Made by a program: the position numbers and the translations under genes
Assembly: GCF_002868735.1 (NCBI RefSeq)
Contig: NZ_CP025615.1
Location: 62,001-126,000 of the forward strand
Length of the DNA stretch: 64,000 bases
Direction of reading: 5' to 3'
Origin: Niveispirillum cyanobacteriorum
GTDB taxonomy: Bacteria > Pseudomonadota > Alphaproteobacteria > Azospirillales > Azospirillaceae
The notes under the pieces: model-generated
What the model was told of the DNA's origin: nothing
Seen by the model: only the letters and a program-made list of their open reading frames with translations
Database searches by the model: none
Part shown: positions 45,352-54,311 of the stretch, one piece after another
Position numbering within the stretch: the stretch's first letter is position 1
How the letters are laid out: the number at the start of each line of letters is the position of its first letter

Positions 45352-46599
45352 ATGTACAAGGTACTGTTTCTGCACAACCAGTTCCCCGGGCAGTTCCTGC
45401 ATCTGGCCCCGTATCTGGCCCGTCTGCCGGGAGTTCAGGTCGATGCGATGGCCAGCGATCCGGTGCGCGAACTGGCGGGTGTGACCCTGCATCGCTATAG
45501 CGTGGATGTCTCCGCTGATAACCGCCCGCACCCCTATCTGATCAAGTCGGATCAGGCCATCTGGCGGGGCCAGGCTGTGCTGGCCGCCTGTGTACTGCTG
45601 TCCCAAACCGGCTACAGGCCCAATCTGGTGATCGGCCATAATGGCTGGGGCGAGCTGCTTTATCTGAAGGATCTCTGGCCGGACGTACCTGTCATCGGCT
45701 ATTGCGAGTTTTATTATCACGGGGTCGGGGTGGATGTCGGGTTCGATCCACCGGGGCCGGTCAATCTGGATATGCTGGCGCGGGTCCGCAGCCTGAATGC
45801 TCATCATCTGCTGGGGATGGCAGCCATTGACCGGGGAATCAGCCCAACCCGCTGGCAGCACGACCTGCATCCGGCGTTCCTGCACCCCAAACTGTCCGTG
45901 ATCCATGATGGGATTGATACACAAACCGCCAGCCCCGGTCCCGCCCAGCCCCTGATCCTGCCGGATGGTCGGCGTCTGGAACCGGGCATGCCGTTGGTCA
46001 CCTATATCGCCCGCGATCTGGAACCCTATCGCGGCTTTCCCATCATGATGCGGGCCGCCGCCCATCTGTTACGCAGCCGTCCCGATCTGCGGCTGGTGAT
46101 TGCCGGCGGCGATGGGGTTTCTTACGGCACCCCCCCGCCGGACGGGGGTACTTGGCGGGCGAAGATGCTGGCCGAACTGGGCGATCAACTGCCGTTGGAC
46201 CGCGTGCATTTCCTGGGCACCATCCCACATGCAGATTTCATCAATCTGATGCGCCTGTCATCGGCCCATGTTTATCTGACCTATCCGTTCGTCCTCAGTT
46301 GGTCCATGCTGGAGGCCATGGCCTGTGGGGTCAGCCTTGTGGCGTCCGATACGCCGCCCGTCAGGGAAGTGGTGGAACAAGGCCGCAACGGCATCCTGGT
46401 CCCGTTTCATGACCCGGTTGCGGTCGCGGCGGGCCTGGGGATGGCGTTGGATATCCCGCCCGGTCAGCGTCAGGCGATGCGCAATAGCGCTCGGCAGACT
46501 GTGATCGACCATTATGACCTAAACCGGGTGGCATTGCCGGCCTGGCTGACCATGCTGCATCGGGAGTTCGGGCTTCCGTATGCTTCGCCGCCGGGTTAG
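45352..46599 (+). CDS. GT4 family glycosyltransferase
   Basis: 415 residues from the ATG at 45352, where YKVLFLHNQFPGQFLHLAPY gives the normal GT-B N-terminus; the longer reading from 45241 is not supported. VIGHNGWGELLYLKDLWPDV and YCEFYYHG are typical of a GT4 subgroup in alphaproteobacterial clusters. VTYIARDLEPYRGFPIMMRA opens the second domain and LSWSMLEAMACGVSLVASD is the EX7E region. It is rightward, and its end overlaps the outer reading of the next gene, which suggests a two-gene unit. Confidence 0.85.
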   Translation: MYKVLFLHNQFPGQFLHLAPYLARLPGVQVDAMASDPVRELAGVTLHRYSVDVSADNRPHPYLIKSDQAIWRGQAVLAACVLLSQTGYRPNLVIGHNGWGELLYLKDLWPDVPVIGYCEFYYHGVGVDVGFDPPGPVNLDMLARVRSLNAHHLLGMAAIDRGISPTRWQHDLHPAFLHPKLSVIHDGIDTQTASPGPAQPLILPDGRRLEPGMPLVTYIARDLEPYRGFPIMMRAAAHLLRSRPDLRLVIAGGDGVSYGTPPPDGGTWRAKMLAELGDQLPLDRVHFLGTIPHADFINLMRLSSAHVYLTYPFVLSWSMLEAMACGVSLVASDTPPVREVVEQGRNGILVPFHDPVAVAAGLGMALDIPPGQRQAMRNSARQTVIDHYDLNRVALPAWLTMLHREFGLPYASPPG

Positions 46600-46630
46600 A
46601 TCAGGAGCTGGCTTTGTCTGGAACCCATCG

Positions 46631-48262
46631 ATGACGTCCTCTCCTGTGTCGCCTCGCTTATGGCATCGGTTGTTCAACCGGTTGTTCGGCACCCCGCACC
46701 AGCGGGGCTACCGCGCGGCTGCCCGCGCGAAGCTCACCAAAGCCGTGGCAATCTGGCACGAAGCCGCCCAGACAGGAGATGGGGATTGTCAATTGGCGCT
46801 GGCGGAGGCCTTGTGGCACGGACAGGGCACACTGCCCGATCCGGGAGCCGCCTTGCGCTGGTATGAGCAGGCCGCCCTTGCGGGCCGCCCCCTGGCCCAG
46901 GCCCGGCTCGCTGCCGCTTATGCGATGGGCGTGCCTGAGACGCATACACGGCAAGGCAAGCCTTCCTACGCCTTCACCAGGGATAGAAGCAAAGCCCGCC
47001 ACTGGGCGAAGATCGCGGCCGAGCAGGGGTATGTGGACGCACAGGTTCTTCTGGCCTGGCTGTTGAGCCGTGAAGAGGAAAACGCAGCCCGTGACGTGGC
47101 CGGGGCCATCGACTGGTATGGTCGTGCCCTGGATCAGGGTAGTGCCGCTGCCATGATAGGGCTGGCAGGCCTTATTAGCGCCGGAGAGGTGCCCGACCAA
47201 GGGCCGGAGGATGCCTTCCAGCTTTACCGAAAGGCTGCGGATCAAGGATACAAGACCGCCTTCTACCATCTCGGTGTGTGCCTCCTCCAGGGAACCGGCG
47301 TGGTGGCGGATCCGAAGGAGGCCCAACGGTGGCTGCGCCGAGCGGCAGATGGCGGTATCACAGGCGCCATCCGTGTTCTGGGCCTGATCCATCTGCGCGG
47401 CCTGGCGGGGGAACCTGTGGATATGGGGCAGGCTGAGACCTGGCTGCGCCGCGCCGCGGTCAAAGGGGATACGGAAAGCATGGTGCTGCTGGCCGATCTA
47501 CATGCCACCGGCAAGGCAAAGATCGCCAATCAAGCGGAAGCCATCCTCTGGTACGTGACTGCGTCCGATGCCGGATATGCGCGGGCTACGACCGCCCTGG
47601 GCAAGGCGCACTTGACCGGCCAGGGCGTGCTGATCGACCATGACCGAGCCATCGCCTTGTTCGAGCGGGTGGCGGATGAGGATCCTGAAGCCCGGTTCCA
47701 ACTGGGCCTTTGCCACTTGCTGGGCAAGGGGACGCCCGTCAACCAGGCGGTGGCAGCCCAGCATCTGCTGAAGGCGTCCGAGCAGCAACATCCAGACGCT
47801 GCCTATAATTATGGAGCCCTGCTCCATAATGGCATCGGCGTGCCACAGGACCGGCAGGGCGCGCTGAATTTCTATAATGCCGCTGCCGAATTGGGCAGTG
47901 CGTCGGGCCAGTACCGTATGGCCTATGCCTATGCACTGGGCCAGGAAGTACCAGAAGATCCCGACCGCGCCATTGAACTGTTTACAGCTGCGGCAGAACA
48001 GGAACATCACATCGCGCAGGTCAATCTGGTACGGATGCTGCTTAAGCATTATCCTGACGACCGTGCGGCACTGGAGAAATGGAGGGAGAGGATTCGTATC
48101 TCGCGCCATATTAACAGCCCGGAAACAGCTACCATACTGGCGGAACTGGCATGGCGTCTAGACCAAGATGCCAAAGCGGCCTTGGCTCTGTTACGGGAAT
48201 TCGTGCCCGCAAATGACCTGATGGGCCAATATGTTCGGGAGATGATCACTAGGTCCTGTTAG
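46631..48262 (+). CDS. Sel1-like repeat protein
   Basis: 543 residues from the ATG at 46631; an in-frame ATG at 46580 would overlap the previous gene. At least nine Sel1/TPR-like repeats of about 36 residues are visible, for example AAALRWYEQAALAGRPLAQA-like units, GVVADPKEAQRWLRRAADGG and GVPQDRQGALNFYNAAAELG. No signal peptide is clear. Sel1 proteins act as scaffolds or regulators in exopolysaccharide systems (AlgK, ExoR). It is the last cluster gene before the IS region. The function is inferred from fold and place only. Confidence 0.82.
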   Translation: MTSSPVSPRLWHRLFNRLFGTPHQRGYRAAARAKLTKAVAIWHEAAQTGDGDCQLALAEALWHGQGTLPDPGAALRWYEQAALAGRPLAQARLAAAYAMGVPETHTRQGKPSYAFTRDRSKARHWAKIAAEQGYVDAQVLLAWLLSREEENAARDVAGAIDWYGRALDQGSAAAMIGLAGLISAGEVPDQGPEDAFQLYRKAADQGYKTAFYHLGVCLLQGTGVVADPKEAQRWLRRAADGGITGAIRVLGLIHLRGLAGEPVDMGQAETWLRRAAVKGDTESMVLLADLHATGKAKIANQAEAILWYVTASDAGYARATTALGKAHLTGQGVLIDHDRAIALFERVADEDPEARFQLGLCHLLGKGTPVNQAVAAQHLLKASEQQHPDAAYNYGALLHNGIGVPQDRQGALNFYNAAAELGSASGQYRMAYAYALGQEVPEDPDRAIELFTAAAEQEHHIAQVNLVRMLLKHYPDDRAALEKWRERIRISRHINSPETATILAELAWRLDQDAKAALALLREFVPANDLMGQYVREMITRSC

Positions 48263-48497
48263 ATGCGGTATGGATCCGACCAGACCGCGCTCAGCATCCG
48301 GGACAGGCGCTCATTGCCGTGACCGAGCTGATGGTGAGCCTCACAATTCCATCATCGTCGGTGATGTCATTGATGGCCATCCCCGCAACGTCGAACATTG
48401 AGTGTGGTAAGCCTGAGCGCATCATGCTGACCCTTATGGAAATCCCGCTCCAGAGGAATCCCGAATTTCATCAAAATTGAGTCAGAGCCACTTTTCC
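48263..48497. other. Gap at the boundary of the polysaccharide region and the IS region
   Basis: No gene can be supported on either strand. The sequence is ordinary in composition and may hold decayed coding DNA, but nothing recognisable was found. Confidence 0.3.
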
Positions 48498-48725
48498 ATG
48501 CCGGATAACACTGAGATGGAGCCCGAAGATGGCTGCCTCTGGGTTTACGGGCCCGACCAAGACCAAACGATCGCATTCACACCCTTCAGTCTGGAGAACC
48601 TCAAGGACCTGATCAAACATTACAAAGCAAATCCTCATACCCTACGCCACAGCACCCGCGGCGCTCACCGGATGCGTACTACGCATCCGGTGAGCGCCGC
48701 GGGTGCTGTGGCGATAGCTGCATAG
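48498..48725 (+). pseudogene. Small unknown ORF, probably truncated at the IS66 end palindrome
   Basis: From the ATG at 48498 the frame reads PDNTEMEPEDGCLWVYGPDQ, then TIAFTPFSLENLKDLIKHYK, about 50 plausible residues. It then runs straight into the 69-bp palindrome at 48645, from which the remaining residues derive. The real C-terminus was therefore probably lost when the IS66-type sequence arrived. A TTG at 48477 could extend the N-terminus. The family is not recognised. Confidence 0.35.
48645..48713. repeat. 69-bp near-perfect palindrome (34-bp arms, 1-nt centre)
   Basis: Arms 48645-48678 and 48680-48713 are exact reverse complements around a single C. The inner part (GGATGCGTAC / TACGCATCC) resembles the ends of the IS66 elements in this window (GTACGCGTCTGGTG at 54227, GTACGCGTCCGGTG at 61562). 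It looks like two IS66 outer ends joined back to back, the right-hand one belonging to the tnpC remnant that follows. Transcription across it would form a very stable hairpin. Confidence 0.7.
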
Positions 48726-48731
48726 TTGGTC

Positions 48732-48983
48732 TCAGTCGGCGGTTGCCTTCTGGTCTTGCCGACGTTGCTTCCATTCCCAGGGGAGCAGTTCGTGCAGGCG
48801 GGTTTGAGAGAAATCGTTGATGCGGGCCAGGACATCGGCGAGCCCCGCCTGGGGGTCGATGTCGTTGAGCTTGGCGGTGACCAGCAGGCTGTACATGAAT
48901 GCGGCACGTTGGCCGCCGCGGTCGCTGCCAGCTAACATCCATGCGCGCCGGCCCAGAGCCACACCGAGCAACGCTCTTTCAGC
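48732..48983 (-). pseudogene. IS66 tnpC remnant, C-terminal part (split by a later IS66 insertion)
   Basis: The minus-strand reading contains LGVALGRRAWMLAGSDRGGQ, LLVTAKLNDIDPQAGLADVL and LHELLPWEWKQRRQDQ, the C-terminus of an IS66 TnpC transposase. Its upstream continuation lies at 51543-51707 on the other side of the inserted element 48984-51542. Only part of the gene survives, so it is inactive. Confidence 0.85.
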
Positions 48984-49063
48984 GTAAGCGCTAATTTTGG
49001 TGCACCTTTTTTGATTGAGCGCTTTGCGGCATGAGGTGTCCACCTAACGGAGGTGGACACCAA

Positions 49064-49510
49064 GTGATTGAGAGTGCTGAACAGAAGCTGGTTGTCCGGC
49101 GTATTTTCCGCAACGGCCGCCGTCGATATGATCCTTCGTCGAAGGCGCGTCTCGTTGCGGAGTGCCTTTTGGCTGGTGTGTCTGTATCGCGGGTTGCGTT
49201 GGACAATGGGGTCAATGCGAACCTTTTGAGGAAATGGATCAAGGAGGCGAAGGGGACCGGTCCCGAAGGGGTGCTTTCCCCTCCCGCGTTCATCCCGGTT
49301 GTGATGGAGGAATGCAGCCTGTCTGCGGAAAAGGCTGCTGCGCGGGGTGAACTGTGTTTGGCGGGTGCCGAAAGGGCCAGACCTTTCTCCACCCCTGTGA
49401 AGGTGAGCGCGTCCTTGCCCAACGGGGTGAAGCTGACGGTCGAATGCGGTGATGAACGGACGCTGAGTGCGATGGTCGGAGCTCTGAGCCATGTTCCGGC
49501 TGTCCGCTGA
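49064..49510 (+). CDS. tnpA: IS66 accessory protein TnpA
   Basis: 148 residues from the GTG at 49064, which has GGAGG 10 nt upstream; an ATG at 49031 is the alternative. RRRYDPSSKARLVAECLLAG and VSRVALDNGVNANLLRKWIK form the helix-turn-helix of IS66 TnpA. The C-terminal NGVKLTVECGDERTLSAMVG is the usual tail. It overlaps tnpB by 20 bp. Confidence 0.88.
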   Translation: MIESAEQKLVVRRIFRNGRRRYDPSSKARLVAECLLAGVSVSRVALDNGVNANLLRKWIKEAKGTGPEGVLSPPAFIPVVMEECSLSAEKAAARGELCLAGAERARPFSTPVKVSASLPNGVKLTVECGDERTLSAMVGALSHVPAVR

Positions 49511-49844
49511 CGTTCAGGTCTACCTGCACCGCGACCCGATCGACTTCAGGGCCGGCATCAACAGCCTTGCGGTGCGGGTACAGGAGACGATGGGTCTGGA
49601 TCCTTTTGCCTGTGGGGTGTTTGCGTTCTGCAATCGCCGTCGGGATCGGCTGAAGCTGCTGTTTTTTGACCGGTCGGGCTTTGTGCTGGTCCTCAAACAG
49701 TTGAGCGAGGACAAGTTTCGCTGGCCCCGGCGTCACGATAGGGTGGTGCGGCTGACGGCGGAGCAGATGCACTGGATTCTCGATGGCATCGACATCGATG
49801 CCATGGTGCGCCATCCTGTACGGCACTATCAGGTCGCTGGTTGA
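49491..49844 (+). CDS. tnpB: IS66 accessory protein TnpB
   Basis: 117 residues, normal TnpB length. VQVYLHRDPIDFRAGINSLA, KLLFFDRSGFVLVLKQLSED and RLTAEQMHWILDGIDIDAM match the IS66 Orf2 family. It is required with TnpA and TnpC for transposition of IS66 elements. It appears intact. Confidence 0.92.
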   Translation: MFRLSADVQVYLHRDPIDFRAGINSLAVRVQETMGLDPFACGVFAFCNRRRDRLKLLFFDRSGFVLVLKQLSEDKFRWPRRHDRVVRLTAEQMHWILDGIDIDAMVRHPVRHYQVAG

Positions 49845-49899
49845 GGGCTCCTGGCATTCGCCGGTTGACAGGGTCGGGCGGTTCAGATTCAAGAATCTG

Positions 49900-51491
49900 A
49901 TGAAAAGCACCGGCACCCCGACTGTTGAAGAACTGATGGCGCAGTTGGCGGCCAGTGCCGCCGCCATTGCGGCGTTGACGGCGGAGAAAGAAGCCCTCTC
50001 GCAGCGCGTCGTCAAACTCGAGGAGGAGCTGGCGCTGGCGCGGCTGCATCGGTTTGCGCCTCGCAGCGAAAAGCGTGCTGACCGGATATTCAATGAAGCC
50101 GAGCAGGTTGGGGTCGAGGAGAAGGCGGACGGCGACGAGGACACCGCTGTTGACCTGCCGGACACCGGATTGCCACCAGCCGGCGATGTGGAGGGCAGGA
50201 AGCGTGGCCGCAAGCCGCTGCCGGAAAACCTGCCGCGTGAACGCGTCGAGTATGACCTGACCGACGATCAGAAGGGCTGCCCGTGCTGTCATGGCCGGAT
50301 GCATCGTATGGGCGAGACCGTCACCGAACAGCTCCATATCGAGGTGAAGGCGAAGGTCCTTGAAAATGTCCGGTTCAAATATGCGTGCCGCCATTGCGAG
50401 CGCACCGGGATCACCACGCCGGTGGTGACGGCATCGATGCCGGCACAGCCATTGCCGGGCAGTATTGCCACGGCCTCGACGCTGGCATTCGCCCTGGTTC
50501 ATAAATATGTCGATGGCACGCCGCTCTACCGGTTAGCGCAAACCTTTGAGCGGGCGGGCGTTCCGGTCAGCAGGGGTGCCCTGGGGCATTGGGTGATCGG
50601 CGCCAGCGAGCGGCATCTGTCCCGCCTTTATGACGCGCTGAAACTGCGGCTGCGATCGCAGCCGCTCATTCATGGTGATGAGACGAATGTCCAGGTGCTG
50701 AAGGAAAAGGACAAGGAAGCTACCAGCACATCCTACATGTGGGCTTATCGCAGCGGCGAGGACAGTGACGAGCCGATCGTGTTGCTCGACTATCAACCGG
50801 GCCGCGGCCAGATCTACCCACAGGCATTTCTCGGGCCGTATCGCGGCATCCTGATGAGCGACGGCTATGCCGCCTGGCTACGCTGACGGGGGCCACCCAC
50901 CTGGGCTGTGTGGCCCATGCAAGACGGCGCTTTATCGATGCCCTCAAGGCACGACCCAAACCCGGTGGGCCGCCGGAGCAGGCGCTGAAATTCTTCGAGA
51001 AGCTCTACAGCGTCGAAAGGCAGGCGCAAAACGAAAGGCCGGACAAGAGCGAAACCCAGGCAGACTGGATGCACCGGTTCCGTCGGCAGCACAGCATCCC
51101 CGTCCTGAATGCCCTCAAGGAATGGCTCGACGCCATCGCCCCAAAGGTCCTGCCGGATACCAAGCTCGGCGATGCCGTCTCCTATGCCCTGAACCAATGG
51201 CAATATCTGACGCGCTACACCGACGACGGCCGAATGCCGATCGACAACAACCTTCTGGAACGCGACATCAGGATCTTTGCCACTGGCAGAAAGAACTGGT
51301 TGTTCAGCGACACCGTCGAGGGCGCCAGGGCCAGCGCCGTCGTCTATAGCCTGATGCTGACCTGCCGGGCTTGCGGCGTCGAGCCCTTAGCCTAGTTGCG
51401 ACATGTTCTCACCGAACTGCCTCAGCGCGCCACCCAAGCCGACATCAACGATCTGCTGCCATTTAATTTCGTCAAAACCCAGGCCGCCTGA
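49900..51491 (+). pseudogene. tnpC: IS66 transposase TnpC, frameshifted and with a nonsense codon
   Basis: The start at 49900 gives an N-terminal coiled coil (about residues 10-60), a zinc-finger region (CPCCHGRMHRMGETVTEQLH) and a DDE core start (LIHGDETNVQVL). The frame ends at TGA 50884-50886, after GYAAWLR. The remainder (HARRRFIDALKARPK through DNNLLERDIRIFATGRKNWL) continues in another frame, which fits a 1-nt loss near 50880. A second defect is the TAG at 51393-51395, where the family has a Tyr before LRHVLTELP; the natural end is near 51491. The transposase is therefore inactive unless rescued. Confidence 0.88.
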
Positions 51492-51542
51492 CCAAGCCGG
51501 GCGCCAGACCGGGCATCAACGTGCCGAGAAATGAGCGCTTAC

Positions 51543-51707
51543 CTTTCAGCGGCATTGTTGTCAGGCAGATACGACCATCCGTCAGGAATCTGGCGAACCA
51601 TTCCCAGCTAGTCAGCATATAGTCCAGCGCCTTTGCCACGGTGGCATACCGGGACATTGTAGCACGCTGCTGGCGCATCCGGCTTTCCAATTCATCGACC
51701 AGCGGCT
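51543..51707 (-). pseudogene. IS66 tnpC remnant, part N-terminal to the 48732-48983 piece
   Basis: On the minus strand it reads KPLVDELESRMRQQRATMSR, KALDYMLTSWEWFARFLTDG and RICL, the IS66 TnpC segment just before the conserved NNAAER block. A 1-nt loss garbles the NNAAER codons (read as TTMPLK). It is continuous in sense with 48732-48983 across the inserted element. It is cut at its upstream end by the IS1380-type terminus at 51708. Confidence 0.82.
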
Positions 51708-52634
51708 TAGCCCGGATTATGCACCGCGGTGGTAATTTTGGTTGGCGGGTGTAGAACAAGCCATTGATTGGGTTTAGGATTCAGTCGCCAAACACAAATC
51801 CGCCCGATCCAAGGACGCAGCACCCGCCATGAGAGAGATACGCCGTTGCTGCCCGGCCTGTCACCCGTTTCAGGCAAGGCCGTTGAGGCCTGTTTTACGG
51901 GGGCAGCCTGTCGTCCGATGCTGGGGTGCTGACGCTGCTGCGCGAGATCGATATGCGGCTCCAGGTGGCGGCACGGCTGGTGGACATCATCCGTTTCCGC
52001 CTCCTGATGATCACCTGCGGCTATGAGGATGGCATCGACGCCGACAGCCACTATGCTGCACCAGAAATGTTCAACCTCTGCCGGGCCTCGGGCGTGGATT
52101 TCATCCTCGGGCTGGCCACCAACGCCACCCTGCGTGCCCATGTCGTCCCGCTGGAGGCCAGCACCAGGGCACGGGCGACGGGATCGGACAAGGTCCGGCG
52201 CTTCACCGAGTTCCATAATGCCGCCCGCAGCTGGCGCTGGGTCGAGCGCATCATCGCCCGTGTCGAGGCGGGGCCGCAGGGCGTGGACACCCGCTTCATC
52301 GTCACCAGCCTGACCGGTGGGCGGGCCAAGTGGCTCTATGAACAGGTCTATTGCCGCCGGGGCGTGGCCGAGAACCATATCAAAAGCTGGAAAAACCATC
52401 TCGCCGCCGACTGCACCAGCTGCACCCGTGCCACCGCCAACCAGATGCGCCTGATGCTGCATGCCGGTGCCTATTGGCTGATGTGGGGCCTGCGCTCCCT
52501 CATGCCCCGCCGATCCCCGGCGCACCGCCCATCCACGCCGGATACCGATCCGTCACTGGAACCGCCCGTCTCTACGGCACATCAGCCTGGAACGCCATCC
52601 AGGCCTTGATCGCCGGCACCTTCGCTGTCGCTTG
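51708..52634 (+). mobile_element. IS1380-family element remnant
   Basis: It begins with the terminal sequence TAGCCCGGATTATGCACC (start 51708). A degenerate N-terminal transposase region follows, then FRLLMITCGYEDGIDADSHY, which joins directly to later conserved blocks: ILGLATNATLRAHV, YEQVYCRRGVAENHIKSWKN and LMLHAGAYWLMWGLRSLMP. These are IS1380 transposase motifs, but the central part between DADSHY and ILGLATNA is largely missing. Frameshifts precede the first block. No matching right end was found near 52640. It is inactive. Confidence 0.8.
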
Positions 52635-52644
52635 ATCGACGGGG

Positions 52645-52666
52645 GGGCCACCACGTGAGCAATTAC
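52645..52666 (-). repeat. Orphan terminus of the ISBst12-type element
   Basis: CCACCACGTGAGCAATTAC here is, in reverse complement, nearly the same as the left end of the element at 60346 (GTAATTGCTCACGTGGTTGG). It looks like the surviving right end of another copy whose body has been lost. The remaining gap to 52806 shows no gene. Confidence 0.6.
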
Positions 52667-52806
52667 CGTCAGAGAGCTGCTGAACTGGTCCCCTGAGTAG
52701 ACGGAACCCGTCATTGTCGAGCTATGGCGCTTCGGTCCAGATGTAGTCGTCGCCTGATGACCTCACTAGAGGGAGCGACTGTCAGGAGATAACCATCTCT
52801 GGCACA

Positions 52807-53658
52807 TTATTTTATCAAACCTGGGTACATCCACGAAAAATCTTGAGATTGGGCTAAGTGTATGTAAATTAAATTTGTCGGAAGCTTGTTGGCACCAAAG
52901 GAAAAAGCTCGAATATGAGCACTATCACCATCGTCATGGACAATGGTGTATGCGCGGTACTCCATACTACGTAGGAATCTATCCACACCTTCTGCGCCAT
53001 TGGTTTCAAGAAAGATTATGGGGCGGTGGCGCCATAAAGTCCTTTCTAGTCCGCGAAGGACCGATAGTTCATGCCCTTCAACATCTATTTTCACGGCTTC
53101 GGGCTTCAGATTGAAACGATCACCTTCACCAAATGCCAAGCGCTGTCGCAGGAAGGCGCGCGCCCGATCATGATGATTTTTGTTTATCCACTCGTCCAGC
53201 ATCGCCCCAGGTGCGAAGCGATTTATATCCATTGTAGACAGTGGTGTGACTAATAATCTGTCGATGACAGGGGTTAATAGATCTGCAAATTCATCACGAT
53301 CTGATAAGCCAAATGGCATTGGGAAAAATTTATCAATTCTCGCCGATGATAAAATTGAGAAGCAGAAAGGATTAGGCTCAAAGGAAAAAATGGTCGCACT
53401 ACCATTTAGAGAACGAAAACTATTTGCGCTTTGCCCGCAATTCGCCCCAATATCGACAAAACATTTAATGTGGTGCATATTTTTAAATATGTTGAAGTCT
53501 TTTTCATGTATCTTTCCCGGAGAAAGTGTATCGGAGATCCAGTCGCATTGATACGGATTAACGACATCGATTATTCCGCCCCAATGTCTCATCATGTGCG
53601 TGGGTGAATCCCACCCTGCCAGATCAGCTAAACTTACTTCCTGAATGTCGATTTCCAT
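52807..53658 (-). CDS. FkbM-family methyltransferase, AT-rich
   Basis: 283 residues from the ATG at 53656-53658, preceded by GGGGAAG; an in-frame TTG at 53670 is weaker. KCFVDIGANCGQSANSFRSL is the SAM motif, TIFSFEPNPFCFSILSS the next block and AVKIDVEGHELSVLRGLERT the FkbM signature; HRPIIFLETNGAEGVDRFLR follows. The base composition is clearly more AT-rich than the surroundings and it is isolated between IS remnants. It is probably a transferred glycan-modification gene. It appears intact. Confidence 0.85.
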   Translation of the reverse strand: MEIDIQEVSLADLAGWDSPTHMMRHWGGIIDVVNPYQCDWISDTLSPGKIHEKDFNIFKNMHHIKCFVDIGANCGQSANSFRSLNGSATIFSFEPNPFCFSILSSARIDKFFPMPFGLSDRDEFADLLTPVIDRLLVTPLSTMDINRFAPGAMLDEWINKNHHDRARAFLRQRLAFGEGDRFNLKPEAVKIDVEGHELSVLRGLERTLWRHRPIIFLETNGAEGVDRFLRSMEYRAYTIVHDDGDSAHIRAFSFGANKLPTNLIYIHLAQSQDFSWMYPGLIK

Positions 53659-53670
53659 AATCTTCCCCAA

Positions 53671-53861
53671 AATGTCTCAGGATATCGCCTTCATTATATC
53701 CGCAGACGCCTACTGCCGCAACTATTGGCGCCCTGGATTCTGTTTAACATTCTATGAGTGTTCGATACGTCCGAAGGGTACGCATCTGGTGATGCCTTTC
53801 AATTACCCATATCTCTTGCCCTGATTGAATCTGCCATGATCCCTTGTCTGGCACCGAATCA
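53671..53861. other. Gap upstream of the AT-rich FkbM gene
   Basis: No gene was recognised. It must hold the promoter of the leftward FkbM gene. Short frames here do not resemble known proteins. Confidence 0.3.
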
Positions 53862-53884
53862 TAGCCCGGATTATGCACCGCGGT
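53862..53884 (+). repeat. Second copy of the IS terminus found at 51708
   Basis: TAGCCCGGATTATGCACC and the following CGCGGT are identical to 51708-51730 and in the same orientation, after which the two sequences diverge. The two direct copies bracket the AT-rich FkbM gene. It may be the end of the adjacent transposase remnant at 53885-54226 rather than of IS1380. Confidence 0.6.
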
Positions 53885-54028
53885 CGTGACTGTGCTGCCA
53901 CGGTGTTGCGGTTGTTCTGCACAGGGTTGTGCGGTCACAGCCCGTCCTTCCCGCCGCTTGGCGAGTTTCCGGGTGATGGTTTTGGGGTTGGGCGGGACGG
54001 GTTTGGGCTGGGCCCGCTGCCCTTCGGA

Positions 54029-54226
54029 TCAGGTGACGAGGCGGGTTGTTCTGGTCAGGACCATGGCGAGCACGGGCTGGACGGTGCATGCGGTTGGCAG
54101 ATGGAGGCGCAGCCTGGTTTTCAGCTCGATGATGCGGGCGACGATTTTCAGCAGGCGCAGGGTATCGACTGCGCCACCCGCCAGGACGAGCGCTTCGGCA
54201 TCAGCGCGCGCAGGCTCCACATTAAC
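54029..54226 (-). pseudogene. C-terminal fragment of a transposase, family uncertain
   Basis: The minus frame reads LNVEPARADAEALVL-like residues, then LRLLKIVARIIELKTRLRLH and TVQPVLAMVLTRTTRLVT before its stop. The helical, Arg-rich end with HLPTACTVQPVL resembles the C-termini of IS4-type DDE transposases, but the assignment is weak. It is cut at 54226/54227 by the left end of an IS66 element. The stretch 53885-54028 is probably its 3' flank. Confidence 0.45.
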
Positions 54227-54311
54227 GTACGCGTCTGGTGTGAGCCGCCTTGTGTTTGGTGGTCTGTAGCTGGGAGTCTTTGCGTAAGCGCGATAGCGCG
54301 GACGCAAACGA

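Larger units (their letters stand above)
48984..51542 (+). mobile_element. IS66-family element with 8-bp target duplication
   Basis: The ends begin GTAAGCGCT (48984) and finish AGCGCTTAC (51542), imperfect inverted repeats of the IS66 type. CTTTCAGC directly flanks both ends (48976-48983 and 51543-51550), a perfect 8-bp target duplication as expected for IS66. It contains tnpA, tnpB and a doubly damaged tnpC. It sits inside an older IS66 tnpC remnant. The duplication shows that insertion occurred in place and that the flanks have not rearranged since. Confidence 0.93.

Noticed and set aside
50910-51395. A separate gene downstream of the first tnpC frame
   Set aside because: It is the frameshifted continuation of the same TnpC transposase, not an independent gene.
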